A stretch of DNA of 64,000 nucleotides from Variovorax sp. PCZ-1 (lineage in GTDB: Bacteria > Pseudomonadota > Gammaproteobacteria > Burkholderiales > Burkholderiaceae_C), in the NCBI RefSeq assembly GCF_018413605.1, contig NZ_JAHCDN010000002.1, positions 186,001-250,000 of the forward strand, read 5' to 3'. This document shows positions 37,480-45,962 of this stretch, piece after piece. Under the pieces are notes generated by a model. It had not been told where the DNA came from and ran no database searches. It worked only from the letters and a program-made list of their open reading frames with translations. The first letter of the stretch is position 1; each line of letters opens with the position of its first letter. The position numbers and the translations under genes are program-made.

Positions 37480-38164
37480 GCGCTATACCCAGTGTGACAT
37501 CTTGTTTGACGCCTTGCGCTGTGAGATGCAGCACGCGGTCTGCGCGCTCAGCTGCGGTTTGTGAATGCGTAACGAGGATGAGGGCTGCGCCGCTGGCCTT
37601 GGTTTGTGCGATCAGAGCATCCATGACTTTTTCTGCCGTGCTGGGATCGAGATTGCCTGTGGGCTCGTCCGCGAGTACGAGCGCTGGCGCATGCACGAGG
37701 GCGCGGGCGATGGCCACGCGCTGCAGCTGGCCGCCGGAGAGTTGTTGGGGCAGACGAGCACCTAAGCCTTCTAGGCCGACAGCTTGCAGCATCGCATTGA
37801 CACGCGGTGTGATCTGCGCTGGTTTTGATCCAAGCAAGAGTAAGGGCAAGCCGATGTTTTGCGCCACATCGAGATGCGGCAACACATGAAAAGCTTGGAA
37901 GACGAAGCCCACAGATTTGCGGCGCCACATGGCGAGTTGTTCATCGTTCATAGCGCCCAAGTCTTCGCCTTGCACATGAAGAGAGCCTTCGCTCCAATGA
38001 TCCAAGCCGGCCATGCAGTTGAGCAAGGTGGATTTGCCCACGCCTGAATCGCCCACGATGGCGACGAATTCACCAGGATTCACAGAAAAGCTCACACCTG
38101 AGAAAACGGCTGTCTCGCCATAGCGTTTGGCCAGGCCTTCGATGTTGACGATGCTGCCGCTCAC
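37472..38164 (-). CDS. ABC transporter ATP-binding protein (LolD/MacB type)
   Basis: The protein has 230 residues. It powers the FtsX-like permease encoded next to it. Walker A GDSGVGKST at ~38-46, Q-loop VFQAFHVLPHL, signature LSGGQLQRVAIARAL near 140, Walker B LVLADEPTGNLD, and H-loop VTHS. The size and the motif pattern place it in the MacB/LolD/FtsE branch. It is the first gene of a three-gene set (ATPase, permease, AttH-like) and overlaps the M48 gene upstream by 4 bases, so a longer transcript from miaA onward is likely. Confidence 0.93.
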   Translation of the reverse strand: MSGSIVNIEGLAKRYGETAVFSGVSFSVNPGEFVAIVGDSGVGKSTLLNCMAGLDHWSEGSLHVQGEDLGAMNDEQLAMWRRKSVGFVFQAFHVLPHLDVAQNIGLPLLLLGSKPAQITPRVNAMLQAVGLEGLGARLPQQLSGGQLQRVAIARALVHAPALVLADEPTGNLDPSTAEKVMDALIAQTKASGAALILVTHSQTAAERADRVLHLTAQGVKQDVTLGIAHA

Positions 38165-39252
38165 TTTTTGGTGTCCGCCTTATTGTCAGTCTTCAGTTCA
38201 GGATTCAAGGCTTGACCAGAGGCTCGTTTGGCTTCAATTTCTTGCACGGTTTTTTCTAAAGCAACAAAGCGCGCACTCGTGGCAGGGTGGCTGGCGATCA
38301 TGCCGCGTTGGCTGATGCCGGCGGGGTTGGCCGCTGCCATACGCCGCCAAAATTTGGGTGCATCTTTGATCTCGATGCCTGCTCTTGCTAAAACATACAA
38401 GCCCACATAATCGGCCTCAGCTTCAAAGGCGGGGCTGTAAGACAGCGCGATCGCTGCGCCCAACGCGCCTTGCGTGGGGACACCTCTGCTTGCGGCGATG
38501 ATCTCGGCGATCGTGCCCAGCACATTGTTGCGCTGGCTGGCTTCGATGTGCCCCATGAAATTATGGGCGAGCTCATGGCCGATCACGATGGCCAGCTCGT
38601 TGTCGTTGGCAAAGCGCAGCATGCCGCGAAAGATGGCGATGGCTTTGCCATCGGCATAGGCGTTGAGCGATTCTTGCATCACGAGGAAGGCTGGAAAATC
38701 GCAGGCTTTGATGGGTGTGACACTGGCTGTCGCCGTTTGCACGCCGCTGGCGGCTTGGCGTGAATAGACCGTGACGATTGGATCAGGCTTCTTGAGCCAC
38801 TCTTGCGCGCGTTTGCCGAGCTCTGCGGGCGCTTCTTTGGTGTTGGGAATCACGAAGCCATTCACGCTGATGATGCGATCTCCGCGCTTCAGACCTGCCA
38901 GATCAGCCGGTGAGCCGGGGATCACGTGCAGCAGGCCCAGCTCGTTGCCCGAGATGCCGAGGTATTTGGTGACCACGGGCTCATAGTCTTTGCCATAAGC
39001 ACCTGCGCTGGTAAACGTCGCGCCTGTGTCAAAGCGGGTTTTGTCTTTGCACAACTCGGTAGCGTTGAGCAAAATCGGTTGCGCCACGCGCTTGATGCGC
39101 AGCTCGTCTTCTAAGAAGCCTTCAAAGGCCAGCTCGCGCTGCAGCATGGCTTCGGCTTCTTCCGCTTTTTTGTCGATCTCCACGGGCCGAGTGGTCGTAC
39201 CTGCGCATGCGGCGAGTAGGGCAGATAGCAGCAGAGTGAAAAAGATCTTCAT
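38161..39252 (-). CDS. PDZ-containing M48 metallopeptidase lipoprotein
   Basis: The protein has 363 residues. A lipoprotein signal ends LLAACAG (lipid Cys ~16). A PDZ domain (~95-170) has [28 protein letters not shown]. The M48 protease domain has the zinc motif HELAH at ~226-230 and the third-ligand region [17 protein letters not shown], then SHPATSARF. It is probably a periplasmic quality-control or cell-wall-associated protease. ATG 39252 overlaps the miaA stop (ATGA); a TTG two codons earlier also exists. A Lys/Asp-rich tail ends the protein. The PDZ-M48 order is less common than plain BepA-type M48. Confidence 0.9.
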   Translation of the reverse strand: MKIFFTLLLSALLAACAGTTTRPVEIDKKAEEAEAMLQRELAFEGFLEDELRIKRVAQPILLNATELCKDKTRFDTGATFTSAGAYGKDYEPVVTKYLGISGNELGLLHVIPGSPADLAGLKRGDRIISVNGFVIPNTKEAPAELGKRAQEWLKKPDPIVTVYSRQAASGVQTATASVTPIKACDFPAFLVMQESLNAYADGKAIAIFRGMLRFANDNELAIVIGHELAHNFMGHIEASQRNNVLGTIAEIIAASRGVPTQGALGAAIALSYSPAFEAEADYVGLYVLARAGIEIKDAPKFWRRMAAANPAGISQRGMIASHPATSARFVALEKTVQEIEAKRASGQALNPELKTDNKADTKK

Positions 39253-40238
39253 AGCCAAGACTCTATCAACACCAGAGCATCCTGCACTGCTGTGGGGCTG
39301 TCTGCGGCGATGACGTGTTTGTTAAATGCCGGTGGCTGCATGGCGCGCTGCCAAGTAATTTGCCGCTTGGCGAGCTGGCGCGTGGCGGCGATGCCTTTTT
39401 CTTTGAATTCAGCCTCGCTAGATAAGCCATCGAGCATGTCCCAAGTTTGTCGATAGCCCACGCAGCGCATGGAGGGCAAATCCAAATGCAGATCAGCTCG
39501 CGCCTTGAGCTGGCGCACCTCTTGCACCAAACCGGCTTGCAGCATCTGCTCAAAGCGCTGCGAGATGCGCTCGTGTAGCCACGCGCGGCTCGTCGGCTGC
39601 AAGCTGATGATCGGTGTATTTGCTATTGAATCAATAGCACTTTGCGCAGATTCTATGCCGGCAAATTGCCGATTTTGATCATTTTTTTGATGATAAAACG
39701 AGAGCGGCTGACCACTGGCGCGATACACCTCCAGCGCCCGCTGAATACGCTGTGAATCATTCGGCGAGAGGCGTGCTGCGGTGATGGCATCTACCAAAGC
39801 AAGCTGCGCGTGCATAGCTGGCCAGCCAAGTCTTGCTGCTTCTTCATCAATCTGAGCGCGAATCTCAGGCGTGGCTGCTGGCATCGCGTCCATGCCTTCG
39901 ATCAGGGCTTTGAAATACAGCATCGTGCCGCCCACGAGCAAAGCGAGTTTGCCGCGAGCGTTGATTTCCGCGATCAAGCGCGTAGCGTCTTGTACAAACT
40001 GGGCAGCGCTGTAACTCTGTGTTGGATCAAGAATATCAATCAAATGATGCGGTACGAGAGCCTGCTCTTCGCGCGAAGGCTTGGCTGTGCCGATGTCCAT
40101 CCCGCGATAGACCAGCGCAGAATCCACACTGATGATTTCGCAGGGAATGTCTTGTGCCACCTGCATTGATAGTGCCGATTTACCGCTGGCGGTAGGACCT
40201 GCAATACAAATGGCTTTAGGTTTTGCTGAGCTTGCCAT
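39249..40238 (-). CDS. miaA: tRNA dimethylallyltransferase MiaA
   Basis: The protein has 329 residues. MiaA transfers a dimethylallyl group to A37 of tRNAs reading UNN codons. Motifs: the P-loop [11 protein letters not shown] (~12-22), [36 protein letters not shown], and the C-terminal [12 protein letters not shown] and [12 protein letters not shown]. Residues ~184-205 ([15 protein letters not shown]) are repeat-derived. Compared with E. coli MiaA, from SG(K/Q) to the Arg of the ASR/TSR motif, I count about 14 extra residues here, so part of the repeat is a true insertion. It overlaps the MFS gene upstream by 23 bp. Confidence 0.96.
   Translation of the reverse strand: MASSAKPKAICIAGPTASGKSALSMQVAQDIPCEIISVDSALVYRGMDIGTAKPSREEQALVPHHLIDILDPTQSYSAAQFVQDATRLIAEINARGKLALLVGGTMLYFKALIEGMDAMPAATPEIRAQIDEEAARLGWPAMHAQLALVDAITAARLSPNDSQRIQRALEVYRASGQPLSFYHQKNDQNRQFAGIESAQSAIDSIANTPIISLQPTSRAWLHERISQRFEQMLQAGLVQEVRQLKARADLHLDLPSMRCVGYRQTWDMLDGLSSEAEFKEKGIAATRQLAKRQITWQRAMQPPAFNKHVIAADSPTAVQDALVLIESWL
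39623..39688 (+). repeat. 66-bp interspersed repeat, copy 11 (inside miaA)
   Basis: CTATTGAATCAATAGCACTT, TGCGCAGATTCTATGCCGGC and AAATTGCCGATTTTGATCAT followed by T's: a near-consensus copy, antisense to the gene. Confidence 0.85.
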
Positions 40239-41436
40239 ACCGCTGCACCAAAACCCAGGCCACCGCCACGATCAGCAGCCCCCAAAAGACAATGCCCCAT
40301 ACCATCGGGCGCACGGTGCCATCCATCGTCTGGCCCAGCACGAAGCCGGTAGCAAAAGCGCTGAGCATCATCAAAAAGCCAGCCATCGCTGAGGCCGCGC
40401 CTGCTGCCTGCGGAAACGCTGCCGCACTACCCGATTGCCCAGCAGGTTGATGAAAGCCATGGCCGATCATGAAGACGAATTGACACACAGCCAATGCAAT
40501 AACGCTGCCAGGAGCGATGAACAGCACCGTGCTATACATCAGGCAGGCCAAAAGCGTGATCCAGCCTCCGATCCAGAGCATGTGCTGCACACCATGCCGA
40601 GCTAGCACGCGTCTGCTGAGAAATGTGCCCAGCACGTAAAAAGCAGACATACCCACCATCACAGCGCTGTACACCCATTGCCCCGCTGCCAGCACCTGCA
40701 AATACACAAACGACGAGGTCGCCAAAAAAATAAACAAGCCGCAATAGGAAGTGAGGGCGAGGAGGGCATACGTCCAGAATTGAGGGTGCGCCAAAATACC
40801 ACGCCAAGTGCTGATCAGGATGGCAGGTTGCAAGGCCGCAGAATTACGCCGCTGATTGGTTTCTTCAAATTTCAAGAGAGTGAGCGCCAATGTGGCAGCG
40901 CCATACACCGCCAGTGCCAACAAGGCAAAGCGCCAGCCGAAGTAGGTATTGATCAAGCTGCCAATTGGCACACTGAGCACGGCAATCACACCCAGCCCAG
41001 ACAAGCCTTTGCTCATCAGGCGAGCCGCCTCTTCAGGCGCATACAAGTCACGCCCCATCGCACGCGCGCACATCACGACCGCGCCCATAGCCGCCCCTTG
41101 GCAAGAGCGCCAGAGGATCAATGCTTCCACATTCGCCACCAAAGCGCTTCCTACGCTGGCGAGCACATACAGCACCAAACCAATGATCAATACCGGCTTG
41201 CGGCCGTATTTATCGGAGACGGGCCCCCAGATCAATTGCGAGATGCCAAAACTGAGCAGCAAAGCAGACAAGGTGAGCTGCGCCTGCGGCATCGAAGCGC
41301 CCAGCGCAGCGGTCATGCTGGGCAATGCAGGCAAATACAGATCGGTGGTGATGGGCTGGAGGCCGAGAAAGAGACTGGTGAACCAGACGATGAGCGCGGC
41401 GGGCATCTGAGATTGAGGGACAGTTTTAGAGTGCAA
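40216..41436 (-). CDS. Bcr/CflA-type MFS drug efflux transporter
   Basis: The protein has 406 residues and about 12 membrane helices. The N-terminal motif [24 protein letters not shown] and the loop [18 protein letters not shown] (MFS motif A) match the Bcr/CflA subfamily of proton-driven exporters (bicyclomycin, chloramphenicol and similar compounds). The real substrate is unknown. It is the first gene of the minus-strand run MFS - miaA - M48 - ABC ATPase - permease - AttH, all overlapping. It is divergent from the TRAP binding-protein gene, with an 80-bp gap. Confidence 0.92.
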   Translation of the reverse strand: MHSKTVPQSQMPAALIVWFTSLFLGLQPITTDLYLPALPSMTAALGASMPQAQLTLSALLLSFGISQLIWGPVSDKYGRKPVLIIGLVLYVLASVGSALVANVEALILWRSCQGAAMGAVVMCARAMGRDLYAPEEAARLMSKGLSGLGVIAVLSVPIGSLINTYFGWRFALLALAVYGAATLALTLLKFEETNQRRNSAALQPAILISTWRGILAHPQFWTYALLALTSYCGLFIFLATSSFVYLQVLAAGQWVYSAVMVGMSAFYVLGTFLSRRVLARHGVQHMLWIGGWITLLACLMYSTVLFIAPGSVIALAVCQFVFMIGHGFHQPAGQSGSAAAFPQAAGAASAMAGFLMMLSAFATGFVLGQTMDGTVRPMVWGIVFWGLLIVAVAWVLVQRYGKLSKT

Positions 41437-41516
41437 GCTTAGAGTTTAACGTCAACCCCCGTGGGCGGAGTTCGTTACACTGCTGGCCTGCTGTTATTTT
41501 CGAGAGAGAGGGAAAC

Positions 41517-42638
41517 ATGAAATTCAACACCGTTATTTATGCCGCTGCATTGGCCGTCACTGGTCTTTGCTCAAGCGCCATCGCACAAGCCACTGCCCAA
41601 CCCAAAGCCGAAGTCACGCTGTATTTTCAGCATTACTGGCCACAAACTTCGCTTACGGTGAAAGAACTCGTCACGCCATGGTGCGAGAAAGTCTCTAGCG
41701 AAAGTCAAGGCCGAATGAAATGCGTCACGCTTCCCGCAATGAGCGGTGGCGGCACGCCTGCGCAATTGGTCGATCGCGTGAAAGAGGGCGTGGATGATCT
41801 CGTGCTCACCGTGCTCGGCTACACCCCTGGGCGCTTCCCGCGCATGGAAGTGTTTGAGTTGCCTTTCATGACACGTAATGCAGAAGCCGCCTCCAAAGCC
41901 GCTTGGGAATTCATGAACAAGCATGCGATGCAAGAGTTCACTGGCATGAAAGTGCTGGGCATGTGGGTGCATGACGAAGGTCAGATTCACACCAAAGACA
42001 AAGCCATTCGCACGCTCGAAGATTTCAAAGGCATGAAGATGCGCGCCCCTTCAAGAGAGACAGCCAAGCTCTTACAAGCTCTGGGTGGCCAAGCCGTAGG
42101 CATGCCGATCACTGGGGTGACAGAAGCCATCACCAAAGGCACGATCGACGGCACGATGGTGCCCTGGGATGCTGCTACATCCTTCCGTATTCACGAAGCG
42201 GCCAATATCCACACCGAAACGCCAGAGGGCAGCCCGGCGCTTTATACGATTTCGCTGATGTTTGCGATGAATGAGAAAAAATACAACTCGCTCAGCCCGG
42301 AACTCAAAGCCGTGATTGACCGCAACTCTGGCGCGCAGCTCTCCGCTCGCATGGGAAAAATGTGGGACGACAGTGCTGCGCCCGCGCGCGCCAAAGCCAA
42401 AGCCGCTGGCAATCAGTTCTACACCTTGCCTGCGCCAGAAGTGGCTCGCTGGGTAGAGGCGGCCAAACCAGTGCAAGCCGGTTGGATGATTGACATGCAT
42501 AAACGCGGCATTGATGGGCGTTTGATGTTTGATGAAGCGAAGGCGATGTTGGCTAAATACGAAGCGCCCACATCTAGCAAAGCCGCGACCAAGGCGAAAG
42601 CTACGAAGGTTTCAACTCCAGCGAAAAAAGCGCCTTGA
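41517..42638 (+). CDS. TRAP transporter solute-binding protein (DctP family), orphan
   Basis: The protein has 373 residues. A signal peptide (~1-25) ends SAIAQA. The mature part is of DctP type, with the conserved regions LTVKELVTPWCEKVSSESQGRMK, PGRFPRMEVFELPFM, DFKGMKMRAPSRETAKLLQALGGQAVGMPI and EAITKGTIDGTMVPW. It ends in an unusual Ala/Lys/Thr tail (about 25 residues, KAATKAKATKVSTPAKKAP). No TRAP membrane subunits (DctQ/DctM) are next to it. The ribosome site GAGAGAGGGA precedes ATG 41517. The 3' end overlaps the convergent hydrolase gene by 38 bp. The ligand is probably an organic acid, by family only. Confidence 0.9.
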   Translation: MKFNTVIYAAALAVTGLCSSAIAQATAQPKAEVTLYFQHYWPQTSLTVKELVTPWCEKVSSESQGRMKCVTLPAMSGGGTPAQLVDRVKEGVDDLVLTVLGYTPGRFPRMEVFELPFMTRNAEAASKAAWEFMNKHAMQEFTGMKVLGMWVHDEGQIHTKDKAIRTLEDFKGMKMRAPSRETAKLLQALGGQAVGMPITGVTEAITKGTIDGTMVPWDAATSFRIHEAANIHTETPEGSPALYTISLMFAMNEKKYNSLSPELKAVIDRNSGAQLSARMGKMWDDSAAPARAKAKAAGNQFYTLPAPEVARWVEAAKPVQAGWMIDMHKRGIDGRLMFDEAKAMLAKYEAPTSSKAATKAKATKVSTPAKKAP

Positions 42639-43461
42639 TCGCCTCGCGGTATTGCGTTCGACCGATGCTGTTGGTATTGTGATGCGAGCCACCTTGAACT
42701 AACTCGAAACGCTTGGGGCTCGCTGCGGCTTCGTACAAGCGTTGCCCCAGCGCGGGAGCAATCACACGATCCTCACTGCCGTGAACAACGAGGATCGGCG
42801 AGCCAATTTTTGCGACTTTCTTCTCAGAATCAAAACGCTGAGAGATCAGCCATCCCAAGGGGAGCCAGCCCCACTTCAAGGTGTTGAAGACATCAGGAAT
42901 CGAGGTGAAAGTTCCCTCGACTATCGTGCCACGCTCGTCGCTCACTTTGCTGGCCAAATCAATCGCAATTGCGCCACCTAATGAATGCCCAAAAATCAGG
43001 CGTGGCTGATTGGGATATTTTTGAGCAATCCAATTCCAAGCGGCTTGCGCATCCTCATACGCCTTGTCTTCAGAGGGTGGCTCGGCCTCACTCTTGCCAA
43101 AGCCCCGGTAATCCACCGCCACCACATTGAAACCGAGATCACGCATGCGCTCAATGCGCCAAGCGCTGCCCACCACATTCCAACGCGCGCCATGCAAGTA
43201 CAGCAACACCGGCTTGGCAGGGTCATTGCCATTGATCAGCAAATGCAGCTTGGTCGGTTTGCCCGTCTCTTTGGAATCAAACGTGACCCAAGCCTCATCC
43301 ATGCCAGCGGCCATCTCAGCGGTGTTGCCCCAAGTGCGATCAGTTGGGCTGAAAATCCATTCGCCTTGCTTTTCATGAAGCGCTGTGCAACCTGCAAACA
43401 ATGCCGTGGAGAGCAGGGCTGTGATTGTGAGGCGAACGAGATTTTTGCGCATGGAATGCAT
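42601..43461 (-). CDS. Alpha/beta hydrolase, predicted lipoprotein
   Basis: The protein has 286 residues. A lipoprotein signal ends LFAGC (~24). The hydrolase fold has the HG(A) oxyanion region YLHGARWN, the nucleophile elbow GHSLGG, and the C-terminal GSEDRVIAP and GSHHN, which supply the acid and histidine. It resembles the ABHD12/13-like or BAAT-type 'alpha/beta fold hydrolase' proteins of unknown substrate. Start 43461 or the ATG three codons in. It is convergent with, and overlaps, the TRAP gene. Confidence 0.88.
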   Translation of the reverse strand: MHSMRKNLVRLTITALLSTALFAGCTALHEKQGEWIFSPTDRTWGNTAEMAAGMDEAWVTFDSKETGKPTKLHLLINGNDPAKPVLLYLHGARWNVVGSAWRIERMRDLGFNVVAVDYRGFGKSEAEPPSEDKAYEDAQAAWNWIAQKYPNQPRLIFGHSLGGAIAIDLASKVSDERGTIVEGTFTSIPDVFNTLKWGWLPLGWLISQRFDSEKKVAKIGSPILVVHGSEDRVIAPALGQRLYEAAASPKRFELVQGGSHHNTNSIGRTQYREAIKALFSLELKPS

Positions 43462-43484
43462 GACTCACTCGGTTGCACAAAAGT

Positions 43485-45344
43485 TCAGCGTCCGCGCAGG
43501 AAAAGCGCGTCTAATTCTTTGATGCTGATTTGTCGCCAGGTGGGACGACCATGGTTGCATTGGTCGCTGCGCTCGGTGGCTTCCATTTGACGCAGCAGGG
43601 CATTCATCTCTTCCAGCGTGAGCACGCGGTTGGCGCGCACTGCACTGTGGCAGGCCATGGTGGAGAGAATTTCGTGCTGTGCTCTCTGGATCACGGTGCT
43701 GGCATCATGCTGCGCAAGCTCGCCCAAAACGCTGCGAGCCAGCTCTACCGCATCGCCTTTCGCCAGCGTGGTGGGCACGGCGCGCACGGCCAGCGTCTTC
43801 GCAGAGAAGGCGCTGATGTCGAGGCCGAGTTGTTCTAGGGTGCTTTGGTGCGCTTCGGCTGTCGCTACTTCTACAGGCGTGGCGGCGAAAGTGGCGGGGA
43901 TGAGCAGAGGTTGAGAGGCGATTCGCGCCGCATCGATTTGCGTTTTCAATCGCTCATACACAATGCGCTCGTGCGCGGCATGCATGTCGATGATGACCAT
44001 GCCTTGCGCGTTCTGCGAGAGGATGTAGATGCCATGAAGCTGCGCGATGGCTTTGCCCAGCGGCCATACCTTGGATGCATCTTCGCTTGTAGTGATCGGC
44101 GCGAAAGTGGGGGCAGAGTTTGAGGGGCTGTTTGTTGTGACGGTTTGCGAGGAAGATGGCCAAAGCTGAGCCACATCACGTACCTCATTCATTCCTAAAT
44201 TAATAGCACTCTGCGCAGAGTATGCGCCGATATACTGCTGATTTCTCTTAAAAATATCGGGTTCAAAAGGGCTTGGAGCAACTTGAGTGGGAATCAAACC
44301 CTGCTCTGCTTGCGCCGCTTGCATCGCGCTCCTGGGCGCAGCCAGTACACCATGCACCGCATGCCGCACCGCTTGATGAATCTCGCGTGAATCCCGAAAG
44401 CGCACTTCAATTTTTGTGGGATGGACATTCACATCCACACGCGCCGGATCAATCTGTACAAAAAGCACATACACCGGCTGCCGCCCGCCGTGCAGCACAT
44501 CTTCGTAGCTGCTGCGCACGGCATGCTGCACCACCTTGTCTCGTACAAAGCGGCCGTTCACATAAGCGTACTGCTGATCTGCGCGTGAGCGAGCGGCATC
44601 AGGCAGACCGGCAAATCCAGTGACGCGCACTGCGCCCTCAAAGTGATCTATGGCAAGCGCTGCCTCAATAAAGTCATCGCCTAACACATCTTGAACACGC
44701 TGCTTCGCATCCGCAGCGCGCCACTGCTCTAATAATTTTCCTTCATGCCATACCGCAAAGCCCACATCAGGCCGTGCCAGTGCATGGCGGCGAATGGACT
44801 CCAGGCAATGCGAAAGCTCGGTGGCATCGCTCTTTAAGAATTTGCGGCGCGCGGGTGTGGCGAAAAATAATTCTTTCACTTCAACCGTCGTACCCTGTGC
44901 ACGTGCAGTTGGCGTGAGCTCGCCAGAGCGACCATCGAGCAACCAAGCGGTGATTTTAGAGTCATTTTGGCCACTAGCCAGCGAAGAGATTGCGCAGTCA
45001 GCTATTGAATTAATAGCAGCTAGCGCCTCGCCACGAAAACCCATTGTGCCCACGGATTCCAAATCAGAGAGCGTAGAAATCTTGGAAGTGGCATGCCGCT
45101 TGAAGGCGAGCGGTAACTGGCCACGCGGAATGCCGCAGCCATCGTCCTCCACAATGATCGCTCGCACGCCGCCGCCCAATAGCCGCACAGTGATCTGCGC
45201 AGCGCCCGCATCCAGCGCGTTATCCACCAACTCACGCACCACAGAAGCAGGCCGCTCCACCACTTCGCCTGCTGCGATTTGGCTGATCAATTCATCGGGC
45301 AGCTCGCGGATGACGGGTGAGGGTGGAGAAAAGGGGGCATTCAC
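43485..45344 (-). CDS. mutL: DNA mismatch repair protein MutL
   Basis: The protein has 619 residues. MutL is a GHKL ATPase that couples MutS to downstream repair. Motifs: ELVDNALDAGA, EDDGCGIP, RHATSKI, GFRGEALAAI (~95-105), GTTVEVKELFFATPARRKFL, and VDVNVHPTKIEVRF. The C-terminal dimer domain contains DMHAAHERIVYE and the final CNHGRPTW; no DQHA(X)2E(X)4E endonuclease motif is evident. Two repeat copies lie in it: residues ~110-131 in the ATPase domain and ~363-384 in the linker. The first occupies a place where E. coli MutL has the same length. Confidence 0.95.
   Translation of the reverse strand: MNAPFSPPSPVIRELPDELISQIAAGEVVERPASVVRELVDNALDAGAAQITVRLLGGGVRAIIVEDDGCGIPRGQLPLAFKRHATSKISTLSDLESVGTMGFRGEALAAINSIADCAISSLASGQNDSKITAWLLDGRSGELTPTARAQGTTVEVKELFFATPARRKFLKSDATELSHCLESIRRHALARPDVGFAVWHEGKLLEQWRAADAKQRVQDVLGDDFIEAALAIDHFEGAVRVTGFAGLPDAARSRADQQYAYVNGRFVRDKVVQHAVRSSYEDVLHGGRQPVYVLFVQIDPARVDVNVHPTKIEVRFRDSREIHQAVRHAVHGVLAAPRSAMQAAQAEQGLIPTQVAPSPFEPDIFKRNQQYIGAYSAQSAINLGMNEVRDVAQLWPSSSQTVTTNSPSNSAPTFAPITTSEDASKVWPLGKAIAQLHGIYILSQNAQGMVIIDMHAAHERIVYERLKTQIDAARIASQPLLIPATFAATPVEVATAEAHQSTLEQLGLDISAFSAKTLAVRAVPTTLAKGDAVELARSVLGELAQHDASTVIQRAQHEILSTMACHSAVRANRVLTLEEMNALLRQMEATERSDQCNHGRPTWRQISIKELDALFLRGR
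44193..44256 (+). repeat. 66-bp interspersed repeat, copy 12 (mutL linker)
   Basis: CTAAATTAATAGCACTCTGC, GCAGAGTATGCGCCGATATA, CTGCTGATTTCTCTTAAAAA. It is antisense to mutL and gives IGAYSAQSAINLG in the interdomain linker. Confidence 0.75.
44951..45016 (-). repeat. 66-bp interspersed repeat, copy 13 (mutL ATPase domain)
   Basis: TGATTTTAGAGTCATTTTGG, CCACTAGCCAGCGAAGAGAT, TGCGCAGTCAGCTATTGAAT. The orientation is opposite to copy 12. In mutL sense it uses the same frame as copy 3 (IA-C and GQ--SK shared). Confidence 0.6.
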
Positions 45345-45439
45345 AAGTAGATTTTAGTGGAGCAGTGATAAGCTAGCTTCGTGTTGATAACTTCTTAGGG
45401 AGCACAACGATAATTCGATTAACACCCAACACGGTTCAG

Positions 45440-45850
45440 TTGCCCAAGTATTTTTGGGCTCTGTTTGCTTTGTATTCCGTGGCGAGCCTCACGCATTTTG
45501 TGCATAACGCGGAGTTCATTGCCATTTATCCCAATATGCCAAGCTGGATCACGCGCGAGACTGTGTATTTGGCTTGGCTTGCGATTGGCTGTTTAGGCTT
45601 AGCGGGACTCTTGATGTGGCGCTTTCGATTATTCGCCTTGGGCATGTTATGCATGGGTGCTTATGGCGCCCTGGGTATTGACGGGCTGGCGCATTACACC
45701 TTAGCGCTGTGTGGTGAACATACCTTAGCGACCAACTTCACGATTTGGTTTGAGGTGATCACAGGTTTTGTGCTGTTGATCGTTGCGGGGATGTGGCTGG
45801 GGCGCTGGGTTTCGGAATTTATCTCATCGCGTCACAGCTCTGGGTTGTGA
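45440..45850 (+). CDS. Small integral membrane protein
   Basis: About 136 residues with four hydrophobic helices (about 5-20, 40-58, 62-82 and 102-122), and His/Asn-containing loops (THFVHNAEFIA, HYTLALCGEHTLA). I do not recognise a named family. The start is unclear: the first standard start in frame is TTG 45440, but the ribosome-like TTAGGGAG at 45396-45403 lies at the right distance before ATA 45410 / ATT 45413, which would add about 10 residues. The stop (TGA) is inside the edge of the family-2 hairpin repeat. Confidence 0.65.
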   Translation: MPKYFWALFALYSVASLTHFVHNAEFIAIYPNMPSWITRETVYLAWLAIGCLGLAGLLMWRFRLFALGMLCMGAYGALGIDGLAHYTLALCGEHTLATNFTIWFEVITGFVLLIVAGMWLGRWVSEFISSRHSSGL

Positions 45851-45936
45851 TTGGGTTGTTTTACGCAGCGACATAAAGGAGGAGACGGCGAAGCCGGCGG
45901 GGGACAGTCGCGGAGTAGAACAGCCCAAGCGCAACC
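45843..45936. repeat. Long hairpin repeat (family 2), copy 2
   Basis: This is the reverse complement of the element at 3220-3328. The centre GGAGACGGCGAAGCCGGCGG and GCAGCGACATAAAGGAGG are shared. The arms GGTTGTGATTGGGTTGTTTT and (inverted) GGTTGCGCTTGGGCTGTTCT pair with each other but differ from those of copy 1. Confidence 0.8.
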
Positions 45937-45962
45937 GTAGCCGCGCTACATCAGCAAGATGT

